A stretch of DNA of 46,835 nucleotides from Eubacteriaceae bacterium (GTDB taxonomy: Bacteria > Bacillota > Clostridia > Peptostreptococcales > Anaerovoracaceae). Of the stretch, positions 1 through 9,200 are shown one piece after another. The stretch spans positions 1-46,835 of the forward strand of contig JAQYNQ010000111.1 in the NCBI GenBank assembly GCA_028727785.1. The letters run 5' to 3'. Both the position numbers and the translations under genes were made by a program. Position 1 is the stretch's first letter; each line of letters opens with the position of its first letter. The notes beneath the pieces are model-generated. The model did no database searches. It was given only the letters and a program-made list of their open reading frames with translations, and was not told the origin of the DNA.

Positions 1-152
1 CGCTCATAAGCGTGTCCTCCTATGCATGGATTTTCCGAAGTGGAATTTCTATGTAAACAGAGGATCACAGTTCCTCTGATAAGACTGAGGAACCAACCGC
101 ATACCGCAAGGTAGTCCTGTAGTGGTATTATAGCACCGAACGTGAGTTCGGT
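1..152. ncRNA. Cluster of stem-loops, possible structured RNA (5' part outside window)
   Basis: Several compact hairpins follow each other: CGCT/AGCG with a CATA loop (1-12); AGAGGA/TCCTCT (59-77), which excludes a second pairing GTTCCTC/GAGGAAC (70-93); TACC-GCAA-GGTA (102-113); and ACCGAAC-GTGA-GTTCGGT (135-152). The last two close on GNRA tetraloops, which is typical of folded RNAs rather than of random DNA. I do not recognise the family. RNase P, tmRNA and T-box motifs were looked for and not found. Large phage-associated RNAs near tRNAs (ROOL or GOLLD type) are one untested possibility. The transcribed strand is unknown because hairpins read on both strands, although GNRA loops favour the plus strand. 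Confidence 0.3.
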
Positions 153-236
153 AAAGGGTGTAATTTTGAAAACAATGTGCTTTTGGTGTCTCGGTGTTAA
201 CTATATGCGTTGTGAAACAAGTGGAAAGTATGATAA

Positions 237-260
237 TTTGACTACACTTTTGACTACACT
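237..260. repeat. Tandem 12-bp repeat, probable integrase arm-binding sites
   Basis: TTTGACTACACT occurs twice in direct succession (237-248 and 249-260). Short TGACTACA-type direct repeats near an attachment core are typical binding sites of the N-terminal arm domain of tyrosine integrases in Firmicutes elements. The repeat lies 58 bp from the tRNA-derived core at 318. Function is inferred from sequence and position. Confidence 0.5.
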
Positions 261-317
261 CAATGAACGACGTGGCTTAAACCTCCATTTCATGCGATTT
301 TCAACCATGCAATCTCA

Positions 318-340
318 TTCGAGTCCCATGTCCTCCGCCA
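318..340 (+). other. Attachment-site core: tRNA 3'-end duplicate
   Basis: The segment starts with the T-loop TTCGAGT, continues with the T-stem strand CCCAT, the acceptor strand GTCCTCC, a G discriminator and encoded CCA. A real tRNA would need ATGGG just before 318 and GGAGGAC about 70 to 90 bases upstream; neither is present. The G73 and acceptor sequence suit a tRNA-Ser, but the anticodon is not visible so the isotype is a guess. It is best read as the att core left when an element integrated into the tRNA gene. Confidence 0.6.
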
Positions 341-341
341 G

Positions 342-377
342 AAAAAAGAGACAGGTTTTAGCCTGCCTCTTTTTTTT
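342..377 (+). terminator. Terminator of the displaced tRNA gene
   Basis: GAGACAGG and CCTGCCTC pair with one mismatch around a TTTTAG loop, followed by eight T. It sits two bases after the CCA end of the att core, where a tRNA terminator belongs, so it is probably original flanking DNA that stayed with the tRNA 3' end. Confidence 0.6.
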
Positions 378-456
378 ATTTTCTATAGCTCCGCTTATTT
401 GATATAATATAGTTAAATAAAAACCTTACGGGGTTCCTTTGGAAGGGAGAGCAGAT

Positions 457-1494
457 GTGGAAAGAATTTTAGATAATTTATCGGTGGTAATGCCCTTTTT
501 TATTATTTCATGGGGAATATTCACAGTAAGCACTCTATGGAAGCCGCAAAAGTTCAGAAACAGTATACTTCTTATGATAGCTCTTTTTTTCTCAGTGTTT
601 TTCATAGCATCATTAGCGGGAAAGTACATGGGAACAGTGCTGCTTTTTGCGTTCCTGTTTTCATTTCTTGCTCTTCTTCTGGTGCCGGTCATGCTGATAA
701 TAAACGGCATAGTAACCATAAAAAGAGAAGGAAAATCACTGGGTCACCTTCTGTCTCTGCTGCTGGGGTTGTTAATTGGTGCCGGCGAGATTGCCTTTGG
801 AATAGGACTTGCTCTGGAAGTTCAGTCTTTCAGTCATGAATATACGTTATCAAAACTCATAGCAGCATTTATAGGCTCCTCTGCGCTGTATTTCAGTGTT
901 CTGATTCTCGCCTTTGTCTTGTACATGATTTTCATGCAGTTTGTGCCCCACTTTAGGAGTTTTGATTATCTTATCATACATGGCGCGGGACTTATTGATG
1001 GCGATAAAATGTCTAAGCTTCTGTCAAACAGAATCGATAAGGCAATAAAGGTCTTCAACAGGAGTAAACATAAGCCGATAATTATCCCAAGCGGTGGACA
1101 AGGCGGAGATGAGACTGTTTCTGAGGCAGAAGCAATGGAGAAATATCTTCTGGAACACGGAATACCTGAAGAATACATACTCCTCGAAGACAAATCAGTA
1201 AATACTATGGAAAATCTTCAGAATTCCATGGATATTATATATTCAAGGGAAGGACGGCATCGGGTGGCGCTTGTTACAAGCAATTACCATGTTTACAGAT
1301 GCCTGCTCTATGCAAAGAAAATAAAGCTGAAATGTACAGGTATCGGAGCACCTGTTGCCTGGTATTACTGGCCAAGTGCTGTGATTCGCGAATTCGTTGC
1401 TGTATTTACTACAAAGAAGTTTTTGATATGGACCATTCTCGGGTATATCCTATTTGTACTTTTTCCCGCATATGAATATGCCAGACTGATTTAG
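457..1494 (+). CDS. YdcF/SanA-family (DUF218) integral membrane protein
   Basis: The 345-residue product has five to six hydrophobic segments in its first 165 residues, a soluble DUF218 (YdcF-like) domain and one more membrane helix near the C-terminus. DUF218 features seen are IIHGAGL, the conserved IIPSGGQGGDE loop, AMEKYLLEHGIPEEYILLED and VALVTSNYHVYRC. SanA and ElyC relatives are linked to envelope integrity and lipid-carrier metabolism, but the reaction is not established. I start at GTG 457 because GGGAG lies 8 bases before it; a TTG at 439 is in frame but has no ribosome site. A TATAAT at 403-408 may be the -10 element. It is the first gene right of the att site, not clearly part of the integrated element. 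Confidence 0.75.
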   Translation: MERILDNLSVVMPFFIISWGIFTVSTLWKPQKFRNSILLMIALFFSVFFIASLAGKYMGTVLLFAFLFSFLALLLVPVMLIINGIVTIKREGKSLGHLLSLLLGLLIGAGEIAFGIGLALEVQSFSHEYTLSKLIAAFIGSSALYFSVLILAFVLYMIFMQFVPHFRSFDYLIIHGAGLIDGDKMSKLLSNRIDKAIKVFNRSKHKPIIIPSGGQGGDETVSEAEAMEKYLLEHGIPEEYILLEDKSVNTMENLQNSMDIIYSREGRHRVALVTSNYHVYRCLLYAKKIKLKCTGIGAPVAWYYWPSAVIREFVAVFTTKKFLIWTILGYILFVLFPAYEYARLI

Positions 1495-1540
1495 AAATGC
1501 CATAATCAAACAATGAAATAAAACAGGAGGAGTAATAAAA

Positions 1541-2461
1541 ATGAAAGACATCAGTAAAGTTTGCAAGGTTGCACTGGTGCAGGCAGAGCCCGTGATGTTT
1601 GATAAAAAAGAGTCGCTGGAAAAAGCACTGAAATATATAGACGAGGCTTCATCTCAACGTATCGATTTAATTGTTTTTCCTTAACTCTTCATTCCCGGCT
1701 ATCCCATCGGAATGAATTTCGGATTTAGTATGGGCAAGCGGACAGAAGCCGGACGAGCAGTCTGGAAAAGATATTACGATGCATCTGTGGTTGCGGTAGA
1801 ATCTGAATTTCAAATGCTTGCGGATGCGGCAATAAAATCCGGAGCTTACATTAGTCTAGGGTTCTCAGAACGAGACCAAGTCACCGGAACTCTTTATAAC
1901 AGCAATGTGATCTTTGAGCCGGATGGTTCATATAAAGTTCACCGCAAGCTCAAGCCAACCGGGTCTGAGCGAGTAGTCTGGGGCGATGCCAACAAGGGAT
2001 ATTTTCCCGTTACACAGACCCCATGGGGACCTGTTGGAAGTCTGATCTGCTGGGAAAGTTACATGCCCCTTGCACGAGTTGCACTCTATCAGAAAGGCAT
2101 TACCATCTATATTTCGCCAAACACAAACGATAACGAGGAATGGTTTGCCACTATTCGGCATATTGCCATTGAGGGTAAATGCTATTTTATCAACGCAGAT
2201 ATGATTGTAAGAAAAGACTCCTACCCCGCTGACCTCAATGAAATTGAAGTTGTCCGCCGCTTGCCGGAAATAGTGTGCCGTGGCGGAAGCTGCATCATTG
2301 ATCCGTATGGACATTATGTAACCGAACCTGTATGGGACGAAGAAAAAATCATTTATGCAGAGCTTGATATGGATCTGCCTGCTGCATGTAAAATGGAACA
2401 CGATGCTGTGGGGCATTACGCAAGACCGGATGTCCTTGAGCTGATTGTCATCGAGAGATGA
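1541..2461 (+). pseudogene. Nitrilase-superfamily carbon-nitrogen hydrolase, nonsense mutation at the catalytic Glu codon
   Basis: The reading frame starts at ATG 1541 behind AGGAGGAG and encodes 47 residues up to VFP, then TAA at 1682-1684, then continues in the same frame as LFIPGYPIGMNFGF to TGA 2459-2461. Family members read FPE-LFIPGYP here, so the stop replaces GAA, the codon of the catalytic glutamate. The other triad residues remain: Lys in HRKLKPTGSERVVWGD and Cys in GSLICWESYMPLA, the latter typical of true nitrilases and cyanide hydratases. Total length, 307 codons, is normal. No other lesion is visible, so the change is recent, a polymorphism or a sequencing error. A restart at ATG 1712 would lack the first catalytic residue and is unlikely to be active. 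Confidence 0.85.
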
Positions 2462-2484
2462 TTAAAAGTTAAAGAGGTGTTACA

Positions 2485-2985
2485 ATGGCAAACATCATTA
2501 CAGGCTGCAGAATACTATGTAGCGTACTCATTCTGGCTGTTCAGGTCTTTTCTCCTCAGTTCTATTTTCTGTACTTGGTGGCAGGCTTTACAGACATGAT
2601 TGATGGGACTGTTGCAAGAAAAACAAACACAGCATCCGAATTCGGTGCCCGGCTGGATACTGCAGCTGATGCTGTATTCGTCCTGGTCTGTATGGCAAAA
2701 ATACTCTCTGTCCTGTCAGTTCCCGCGTGGCTCTATATATGTGTTTCGGTTATTGCAGCCATAAAGATTTATAACATTATTTCAGGATATATAGTCCAAA
2801 GGCGTCTTATATCCAAACACACTATAATGAACAAATTCACTGGTGCGGTATTATTTGCCCTTCCCCTTACGCTGCCTGTAATTGATTTAAAATATAGCGG
2901 TGCTTTCACCTGTGCAGTTGCTCTAATAGCGGCTGTGCATGAGGGATATCTGGTGAAATTCGATAACCGCAGCTTTCATATTTAA
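2485..2985 (+). CDS. CDP-alcohol phosphatidyltransferase family protein
   Basis: This 166-residue membrane protein carries the complete CDP-alcohol transferase signature D-x2-D-G-x2-A-R-x8-G-x3-D-x3-D at residues 37-62 (DMIDGTVARKTNTASEFG followed by ARLDTAAD). These aspartates bind the metal ions and the CDP-diacylglycerol or CDP-alcohol substrate. At least four hydrophobic helices surround it. The family includes phosphatidylglycerophosphate and phosphatidylserine synthases; the short form here does not let me choose the alcohol acceptor. It begins 23 bases after the nitrilase frame, behind AAAGAGG, so the two were probably co-transcribed. Confidence 0.8.
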   Translation: MANIITGCRILCSVLILAVQVFSPQFYFLYLVAGFTDMIDGTVARKTNTASEFGARLDTAADAVFVLVCMAKILSVLSVPAWLYICVSVIAAIKIYNIISGYIVQRRLISKHTIMNKFTGAVLFALPLTLPVIDLKYSGAFTCAVALIAAVHEGYLVKFDNRSFHI

Positions 2986-3045
2986 ATACGTAAGATGAAT
3001 TATTGCTGCCGGAACAGTACAACTGATAGAAATGGATGAGAAAAA

Positions 3046-4826
3046 ATGAAAAAAGCACTTTTAAATTACAGAACGAAAACAAGCAGACAGTCGCCTCAAG
3101 GTAAGCCTAATGTGTTCTTTACATGCCATGAAAAAGATTTTAACAGTTTTTTTGATACAGAATCGAAGGCTGTTTTATGGGCGGATGAAAATATTGATTG
3201 TGCCATCTGGTATAACAGCGACGCATATTATTATCCGACTGGAGATGAGAGTAAGGAAGAATATTACTCTTTACTTTATGATATGAATCTGTTCGTAATT
3301 CCCGTCACTTTGAACTTTCTTAAGGGTAATAACCGGGCATATGATATAGATTTCAGGTATGCGCTGGATCATAATATTACATTACTGATGATTATGGAAG
3401 AACAGGGACTTGAAGATTTATTTGAAACCATGTGCGGCCAGCTGCAGTATCTTGACAGATATCAGGATAGTACTACCCAGGATTCTTCGAGAACAAGCTG
3501 AAAAAATTCTTAAACGACACCCTTATTTCCTGCGAATTATCCGAAAAGATACGCGCTGCTTTCGATGCCTACATTTTTCTTTCATATCGTAAAAAAGACA
3601 GAAAAGAAGCTTTAAAAGTCAGCTCTTTTTACACTGGTCGTGACTCCAAGCGTTAATGAGCACCCTAATTATATTATGAACGAGGAATACCCCATTGCCT
3701 TATCTTCCGGAAAAAACATTTTAGCCATTGAAGCAAAAGCCACTGATAAGAATACCCTGAAAGGGAATTATAATGGTCTGGAGGATGTGTTATCCACAGA
3801 TGAAGCAGGAATAATTTCAGATAAACTAATTGAACTGCTGAAAAAAGAAGCATACAAAGAGAATGATGATCCGGAACATTTGTATTATATCGCGTTAGCC
3901 TATTTATATGGTATAGACGTTGAAAAAAATGTATCAAGAGGTATCAGCATTCTTAAAAAGTCAGCCTCCTCTGATTACGAGCCATCGGTTAAAAAACTTG
4001 TTCATATTTTCTTAACCGGCGAAGGTGTCAGGGTCAGCTATGATACAGCCCTGTTATATCAGAAGCAGTTAGTCAACATTTATATTGATAATAAGTTGAA
4101 GAAAGAGCTATACTGGATGCAGAAAATGATCTGGCAACTCTGTACAGAAGTCACGGAGACTATTCACATGCACTAGGCCTGTATGAACAGGTATACCTCA
4201 GACGAAAGGAATTACTGGGAGAAGACGATTCAGATACCCTGATTTCCTTAAATAATATGGCTGCAACCTATGACAGTCTTGGAAATTATACCCAGGCGCT
4301 AAAAATACATGAACAGATATACAGTAAATCAGTAAACAAATTCGGAGACGACAATCCATTAACTCTGATATCCTTAAATAACCTTGCTGCAGTATACGGA
4401 AAGCTGGGTAATGACGAAAAGAGTCTGGAATTAAATGAACAGACATATTACAAAGTAAATCAGGTGTTTGGCGTAAACCACCCAAATACTATATTATCTT
4501 TGAATAATCTTGCAGCAGCTTATGCGAAACTGGGAGATTATAATAAAGCTATGTAACTCTATGAGCAGACATATAACAAAGCTTGTGATATATTCGGAGA
4601 AGATCATCCCCAGACATTTATAGCGGAAAACAACATGGCCACAGTCTACAGTAATGCCGGCGATTACAAAAAAGCTTCCCATTTATATGCGCGGCTGTAT
4701 CATAAACAGAAAGAGGTTTTAGGAAAAAAACATCCTGATACTCTGCAATCTCGAATTAACCTTGCAGATTCACGTAAAAAATATCTGAAATCAAAATATC
4801 CGAATTACAGGAGGAAAAACCTATGA
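3046..4826 (+). pseudogene. Broken TIR-TIR-Sel1/TPR protein gene, first gene of the conflict cassette
   Basis: Assembled across frames, the gene encodes an N-terminal TIR-like domain (3046 to about 3480: PNVFFTCHEKDF ... FVIPVTLNFL ... AYDIDFRYAL), a second TIR domain beginning AFDAYIFLSYRKKDRKEAL (about 3562-3615), a Sel1-like stretch and kinesin-light-chain-type TPRs (NNLAAVYGKLGNDEKSLELN and similar, 4150-4740). I see four lesions: a frame change near 3480; a second at about 3615-3625 where roughly 40 TIR residues, including the BB-loop region, are missing before TLVVTPSVNEHPNYIMNEEY; a frameshift near 4100; and TAA at 4554-4556 inside a TPR. TIR domains of this kind act as NAD-cleaving effectors or second-messenger makers in defence. 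The last TPR frame ends at 4826, overlapping the next start by ATGA, so the genes were one operon. Almost certainly inactive as it stands. Confidence 0.8.
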
Positions 4827-6262
4827 AGCAAAATCTGAAAAAAAGTGTTCTATTATTTCCCTTCATTTTGGGTGTAACAGGATTACTGAACAGCGGTATG
4901 CCTGTTCTTGATTCCCTGTTTCAGAGTTTTGAAATGTATTTTCTGAATTATGTAGCAACGCCGCCTAATCTTCTGGTAGAGATTGCTCGCTGGACGGCTC
5001 CTCTTGCCACTGCCAGTGGAATCCTTCTTGTTTTATCCAGATTGAAAAAAAGTTTCAGGAACTATATTCTGTTTCGCCGGGGTAACAGCATTGCCGTTTA
5101 TGGTCCACAGCCTCATAGACAGGAGCTTCTGGACGGACTGGCTAAACGTGGCATAGATGCCGGCGATTACGGCAGCGACAGTACAGTTGTGCGTGCACAT
5201 GACTATCTGCTTCTTGGTGACCAGGCAGAAACAATCAGATTCTATACAGATAATCGCCGGATGCTTTCAGGACATACTGTATATATGCAGTCCGAGCTTC
5301 CGGCACAGTCTGTTTCTGATGCGCAGCTTCGTCTTTTCTGTCCCGAGGAGACCACCGCCAGGCTATACTGGAAACAGATAGATACATATCAGATTTCAGT
5401 ACAGAACAATCATAAGCTCAGAATCGTCTTTGTTGGATTTGGAACTCTTGGTCAGCAATTACTTAATTACGCCCTGCTGGACAACATATTTAATCCTGAC
5501 CAGGCCATTGAATACCATATATTCGGAGATAAAAGCGGCCGATACGCAGCAACACATCCTGAGCTGGACAAAATCGGCGATCCTGTCATCTTCCATACAG
5601 GCCAGTGGTATGAAAACCTTAATCTTCTTGAGGAGGCAGCACTGGTTTTAGTCTGTGAACAGACTGATCAGTTTAAGCTTGTACAGAATATGCTTTTCGC
5701 TCTTACTGTACCTGTAATTGATGTATTTACCGCCAACGGCATAACCTTCGATTTACTGGAAGGGAAAAAAAGGCTCCGCATCTTCCCATGGCAGCAGCTT
5801 GCATGGGAGCCGGCTAATATTTTCAGCAGTTCTCTGTTCGAGCAGGCAATGGAGCTGAACCTGCATTATGCACACTTATACAGCAACATCACTAAAACAC
5901 CGGAAAACCGAAATGCTGAATGGGCAAAACTGGACAGCTTTACACGATATTCCAATGTATCTGCCGCCGACTACCACGATATAAGACTGAATATGATGAA
6001 ACATCTAGGCTGGCCGGAGAACAGTGAAGAACTGGACAGCGAACAACTTGAATTTCTTTCAGAGCTTGAACACATACGCTGGTGCCGTTATCATCAGCTT
6101 AATAACTGGAAACCGGGCATCCCTGAAAATGGAAAAGCTAAGGATCCTGCACGTCGAATCCACCGCGATCTTATTCCTTATGCTGACCTGACAGAAGCTG
6201 AAAAGCAGAAGGATCGTGATAATATTCTGCTGCTTCTGTCCTTTCTTCACAATAACTTATAG
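4823..6262 (+). CDS. Two-TM Rossmann (TrkA-like) protein with C-terminal RyR domain
   Basis: The 479-residue product has two N-terminal hydrophobic segments (about 8-28 and 49-68), a short first alpha/beta region, a Rossmann domain beginning RIVFVGFGTLGQQLL (glycine loop at 205-210) as in TrkA/RCK nucleotide-binding domains, and a C-terminal RyR domain. RyR features are LEHIRWCRYHQLNNWKPG and HRDLIPYADLTEAEKQKDRD. Prokaryotic RyR domains have been noted by comparative genomics in nucleotide-signalling conflict systems and are thought to sense a small ligand; a membrane-anchored version could gate or sense ions or nucleotides. The start overlaps the upstream TIR-TPR gene by four bases and has AGGAGG before it. 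A STAND NTPase follows after 30 bases. The architecture is clear; the function is inferred. Confidence 0.8.
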   Translation: MKQNLKKSVLLFPFILGVTGLLNSGMPVLDSLFQSFEMYFLNYVATPPNLLVEIARWTAPLATASGILLVLSRLKKSFRNYILFRRGNSIAVYGPQPHRQELLDGLAKRGIDAGDYGSDSTVVRAHDYLLLGDQAETIRFYTDNRRMLSGHTVYMQSELPAQSVSDAQLRLFCPEETTARLYWKQIDTYQISVQNNHKLRIVFVGFGTLGQQLLNYALLDNIFNPDQAIEYHIFGDKSGRYAATHPELDKIGDPVIFHTGQWYENLNLLEEAALVLVCEQTDQFKLVQNMLFALTVPVIDVFTANGITFDLLEGKKRLRIFPWQQLAWEPANIFSSSLFEQAMELNLHYAHLYSNITKTPENRNAEWAKLDSFTRYSNVSAADYHDIRLNMMKHLGWPENSEELDSEQLEFLSELEHIRWCRYHQLNNWKPGIPENGKAKDPARRIHRDLIPYADLTEAEKQKDRDNILLLLSFLHNNL

Positions 6263-6292
6263 TATTTTAACCAATAATATAGGAGACCAGCT

Positions 6293-9200
6293 ATGAAATC
6301 ATTTTTCATTTCAAGTACATTTAAAGATATGCAGGCAGAGAGAGACCTCCTTCACAAAACCGTTTTTCCGCAGCTGCGAAAAACAATGCAAAAATATGGT
6401 GAAGACATACAGGAACTTGACCTGCGCTGGGGAGTGGATACCTCCCATATGTCAGAGGAGGAAAGCGGATATCAGGTACTTAAAGTATGCATCGACGCAA
6501 TTGACCGCTGCCATCCCTATATCATTGTTCTCTTAGGTGAACGGTACGGCTGGATACCCGATGAAAATATAGTGCATTCCCTCCACGATACCAGAATGGA
6601 AGATCTTTACGCAGAAAATATGAGTATAACAAATCTGGAAATACGCTATGGGACATTAAGTGAAGAAGAAACACTCAGAAACTGCGTTTTCTGCTTCCGT
6701 GATCCCTCACTGCTTGGCAGAATTGATGAGGCTCACCGCCCACTCTACTCCTCCGAAAGCGAAATGCACAGAAAAAAACTTCAACTGTTAAAAGAAGAAA
6801 TCCGTTCAAAAAAGAATGCCGTTATCCTGGACTACAGTGCAGACTGGGATAATGAAAAACATGAAGTATGTGACCTTGATGACTTTCTCAGACAGATTAC
6901 AGACCTGTTAAAGCAGATGATTCTCCGTGACTTTGCAGATCATGAAGTCAAACATCCTGCCGAGCATCTGCAATTGCAGATGAAACTGCGTCAGAAACAG
7001 TACCTTACTTCATATATTCCGCGATATAGAGAAGAATATCTTATTATCCCTCAGCTTCGGCTGAATCTCTATCAGAACGGTATGACAGATCCCATCCGAT
7101 ATCAGATTCTTGTCAAAGGCGAGGCCGGCAGCGGAAAAAGTGCCTTAATGGCAAGTCTGGCTCATATCATGGAACGGGAGGACTGTCATGTGATAATGTA
7201 TTTCTCCGGAGAATCAGGCTGTCAGAACCCGGATACACTTAATCGATATGTTATCCACTGTCTTGAAAAAATCGGAGGATATTCCCATGAGCCGAATACT
7301 TCCGTAACAGAGCGACTGCGTTTTCTCTATAACCGGCTGAAAGACAAACCCGTATTTATTTTTATTGATGCTCTGGATCAGCTTATACCATCCGGAAATG
7401 CAAATCTTGAGCTTTTGTCAATATGCCCGAATTTCTGTTACATACTGTCCTCTACTCCCGATTTTCCTCTTGAGAATACGGCAAAACCTCTGGGTTTATC
7501 AAAACTCAAAACCGTAGTTCTTGAAGAGCTGGCACTATCAGACAGACAGGCTATCGTGTCCGAAATATCTGAGAAAAGAGGCAAAACCCTTGATGCTGTC
7601 GTCACAGATATGACCGTTCACGAAAACCAGGCGGGCAATCCTCTTTATCTGTCTATGCTTCTGCAGAGATTCTTTATGATGACTCAGAAAGAATTTGAAA
7701 CAGCAGAAAACCTGGCACCCGGTATGGAAGGTATTCACAGATACATGAAATATCTTTTAGAAGAAATGCCCGATGATACTGTGCCTATGGTGCGCTATCT
7801 TCTGGAAGTAACAGGTCAGAAATTCCATCTTACCGGTTTTAGAGAAATACTTGCACTCCTTGCATTATCCGAATACGGTCTTACTGAATCAGAGCTTGAG
7901 GAAATCATGACCTTTGGCGGCATGCAGTTCCGCCAGCTTGAATTTCAGCAGGTTGTTTCATACCTTTATGATGCATTCAGCCAGAGAGAAGACGGTAAGT
8001 GGTGCTTTTCACATCGCCTGTTCTCCCAGGCTGTCTGTGAAGAATTAAGTGAGGATGACACTGCATATATTGTGAATCTTCTTGCAGAATACAGCCTGAA
8101 GAATAAGGATTTTGTGGAAAAGGAAGGTTTCCGCTATGTACTTGAATCCAGGCACGCAATGGGTTCACAGGTTCTTCTCGACTCCCGAAAATGGAAAACC
8201 AAACAGCAGGTCCGAGATCTGGTTATGAAAATGATCTCACAATCAGAAGAAAATCGCGAATACTTTCTGGATCTTACCCGTTCTTATGCAGGTGATGGGA
8301 TCTGCAAATTCTGGTCCTCCTGTCAAAACATACGTTATGATGAAGTCAGCAGCAGATTTCTGTCATCAATATGGGAACTACTGCTGAATAACCCGGTTTC
8401 CTCTCCGGAAAACCGTTATCATTGCGGCATCAGACTGTCAGAATACCTGAGTAATCTGTATTTCCGCAGTGAAACCACTAAGGAAAAAGAAAATGTGCTT
8501 GAAAGAATAAGCTTATGCTTTGATGAAATGAAGAAGCTTTGTTATAAGATAGAAGATCCGAAAAGACAGTGCTTCCTGTCCGGGCTGCATAACCGTCAGG
8601 CTGTTTTTCTCGCAAAGCAGAACTCATTCGACAGCCTTCAGTCGGCATGGAAAGAATACGCTGAGGCATCAGATATCCTGTCTCCCCTTCTTGAATCACT
8701 TTCACAATGGGATGAAGATGACATAGATTCTATTCTCAGACAGGATGCGCAGAACAAAGTTGACTATGCCATTGATTCACGTGTTCATGGTAAAAATGTA
8801 CTCACCAATCTTTTAGAAGATGGCGTAAAGCTTGTAAAGTCACGGATTGATGAGCACAGAAGTTCAGCTCTTCGCGACAGTCTGCTTGCCCTGTATACAG
8901 AACTTCTTATTTCCTGTCAGTCTGCAGGAGATTATCCGAAAAGCATAGTATATGGTGACCTTGCACTTAAGTTATCCGAAGAACTGTTAACTGAGGAAGC
9001 TGCACCGGCACACAGACAGGCCAGAATGAAGGTTCTGCTGAATTATGCCTACTCACTCAATGGAGCTTATCGTTATCCTTATCATGAGGAATATCTGATG
9101 CTTAGCAGGCAGGCCTGCGCTGATTATCCGGACTCTCTGGAATATAGAGAAAAGCTGGCATATGCCCTGTGTCTTTTTGCCTATTCAGCAGATCAGGCCA

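Larger units (their letters stand above)
1..340. mobile_element. Right end of an integrated element (body lies left of window)
   Basis: No convincing gene lies here. The interval ends in a 23-bp copy of a tRNA 3' end (318-340) whose upstream bases do not continue the tRNA: the T-stem partner ATGGG expected before TTCGAGT is replaced by TCTCA. That is how the distal attachment site of a tRNA-integrated prophage or ICE looks. A perfect tandem 12-bp repeat at 237-260 resembles integrase arm-type sites. I infer that bases left of about 317 belong to the element and bases right of 340 are original flank. The integrase and the intact tRNA would lie outside the window. Confidence 0.6.

Noticed and set aside
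1..152. RNase P RNA, tmRNA or T-box leader
   Set aside because: GGTAAAGGGTG faintly recalls an RNase P segment, but the other conserved blocks are absent. There is no T-box GGNACCGCG and no tmRNA tag frame.
318..340. Complete tRNA gene
   Set aside because: The 5' acceptor strand, the T-stem partner and any anticodon arm are missing upstream.
142..402. Open frame of 86 codons starting with GTG
   Set aside because: It runs through the GNRA hairpin, the arm-type repeats, the tRNA tail and the terminator, has no ribosome site and no family resemblance.
1928..2416. Minus-strand open frame of 162 codons
   Set aside because: It is the antisense of the nitrilase gene, whose conserved motifs are on the plus strand.
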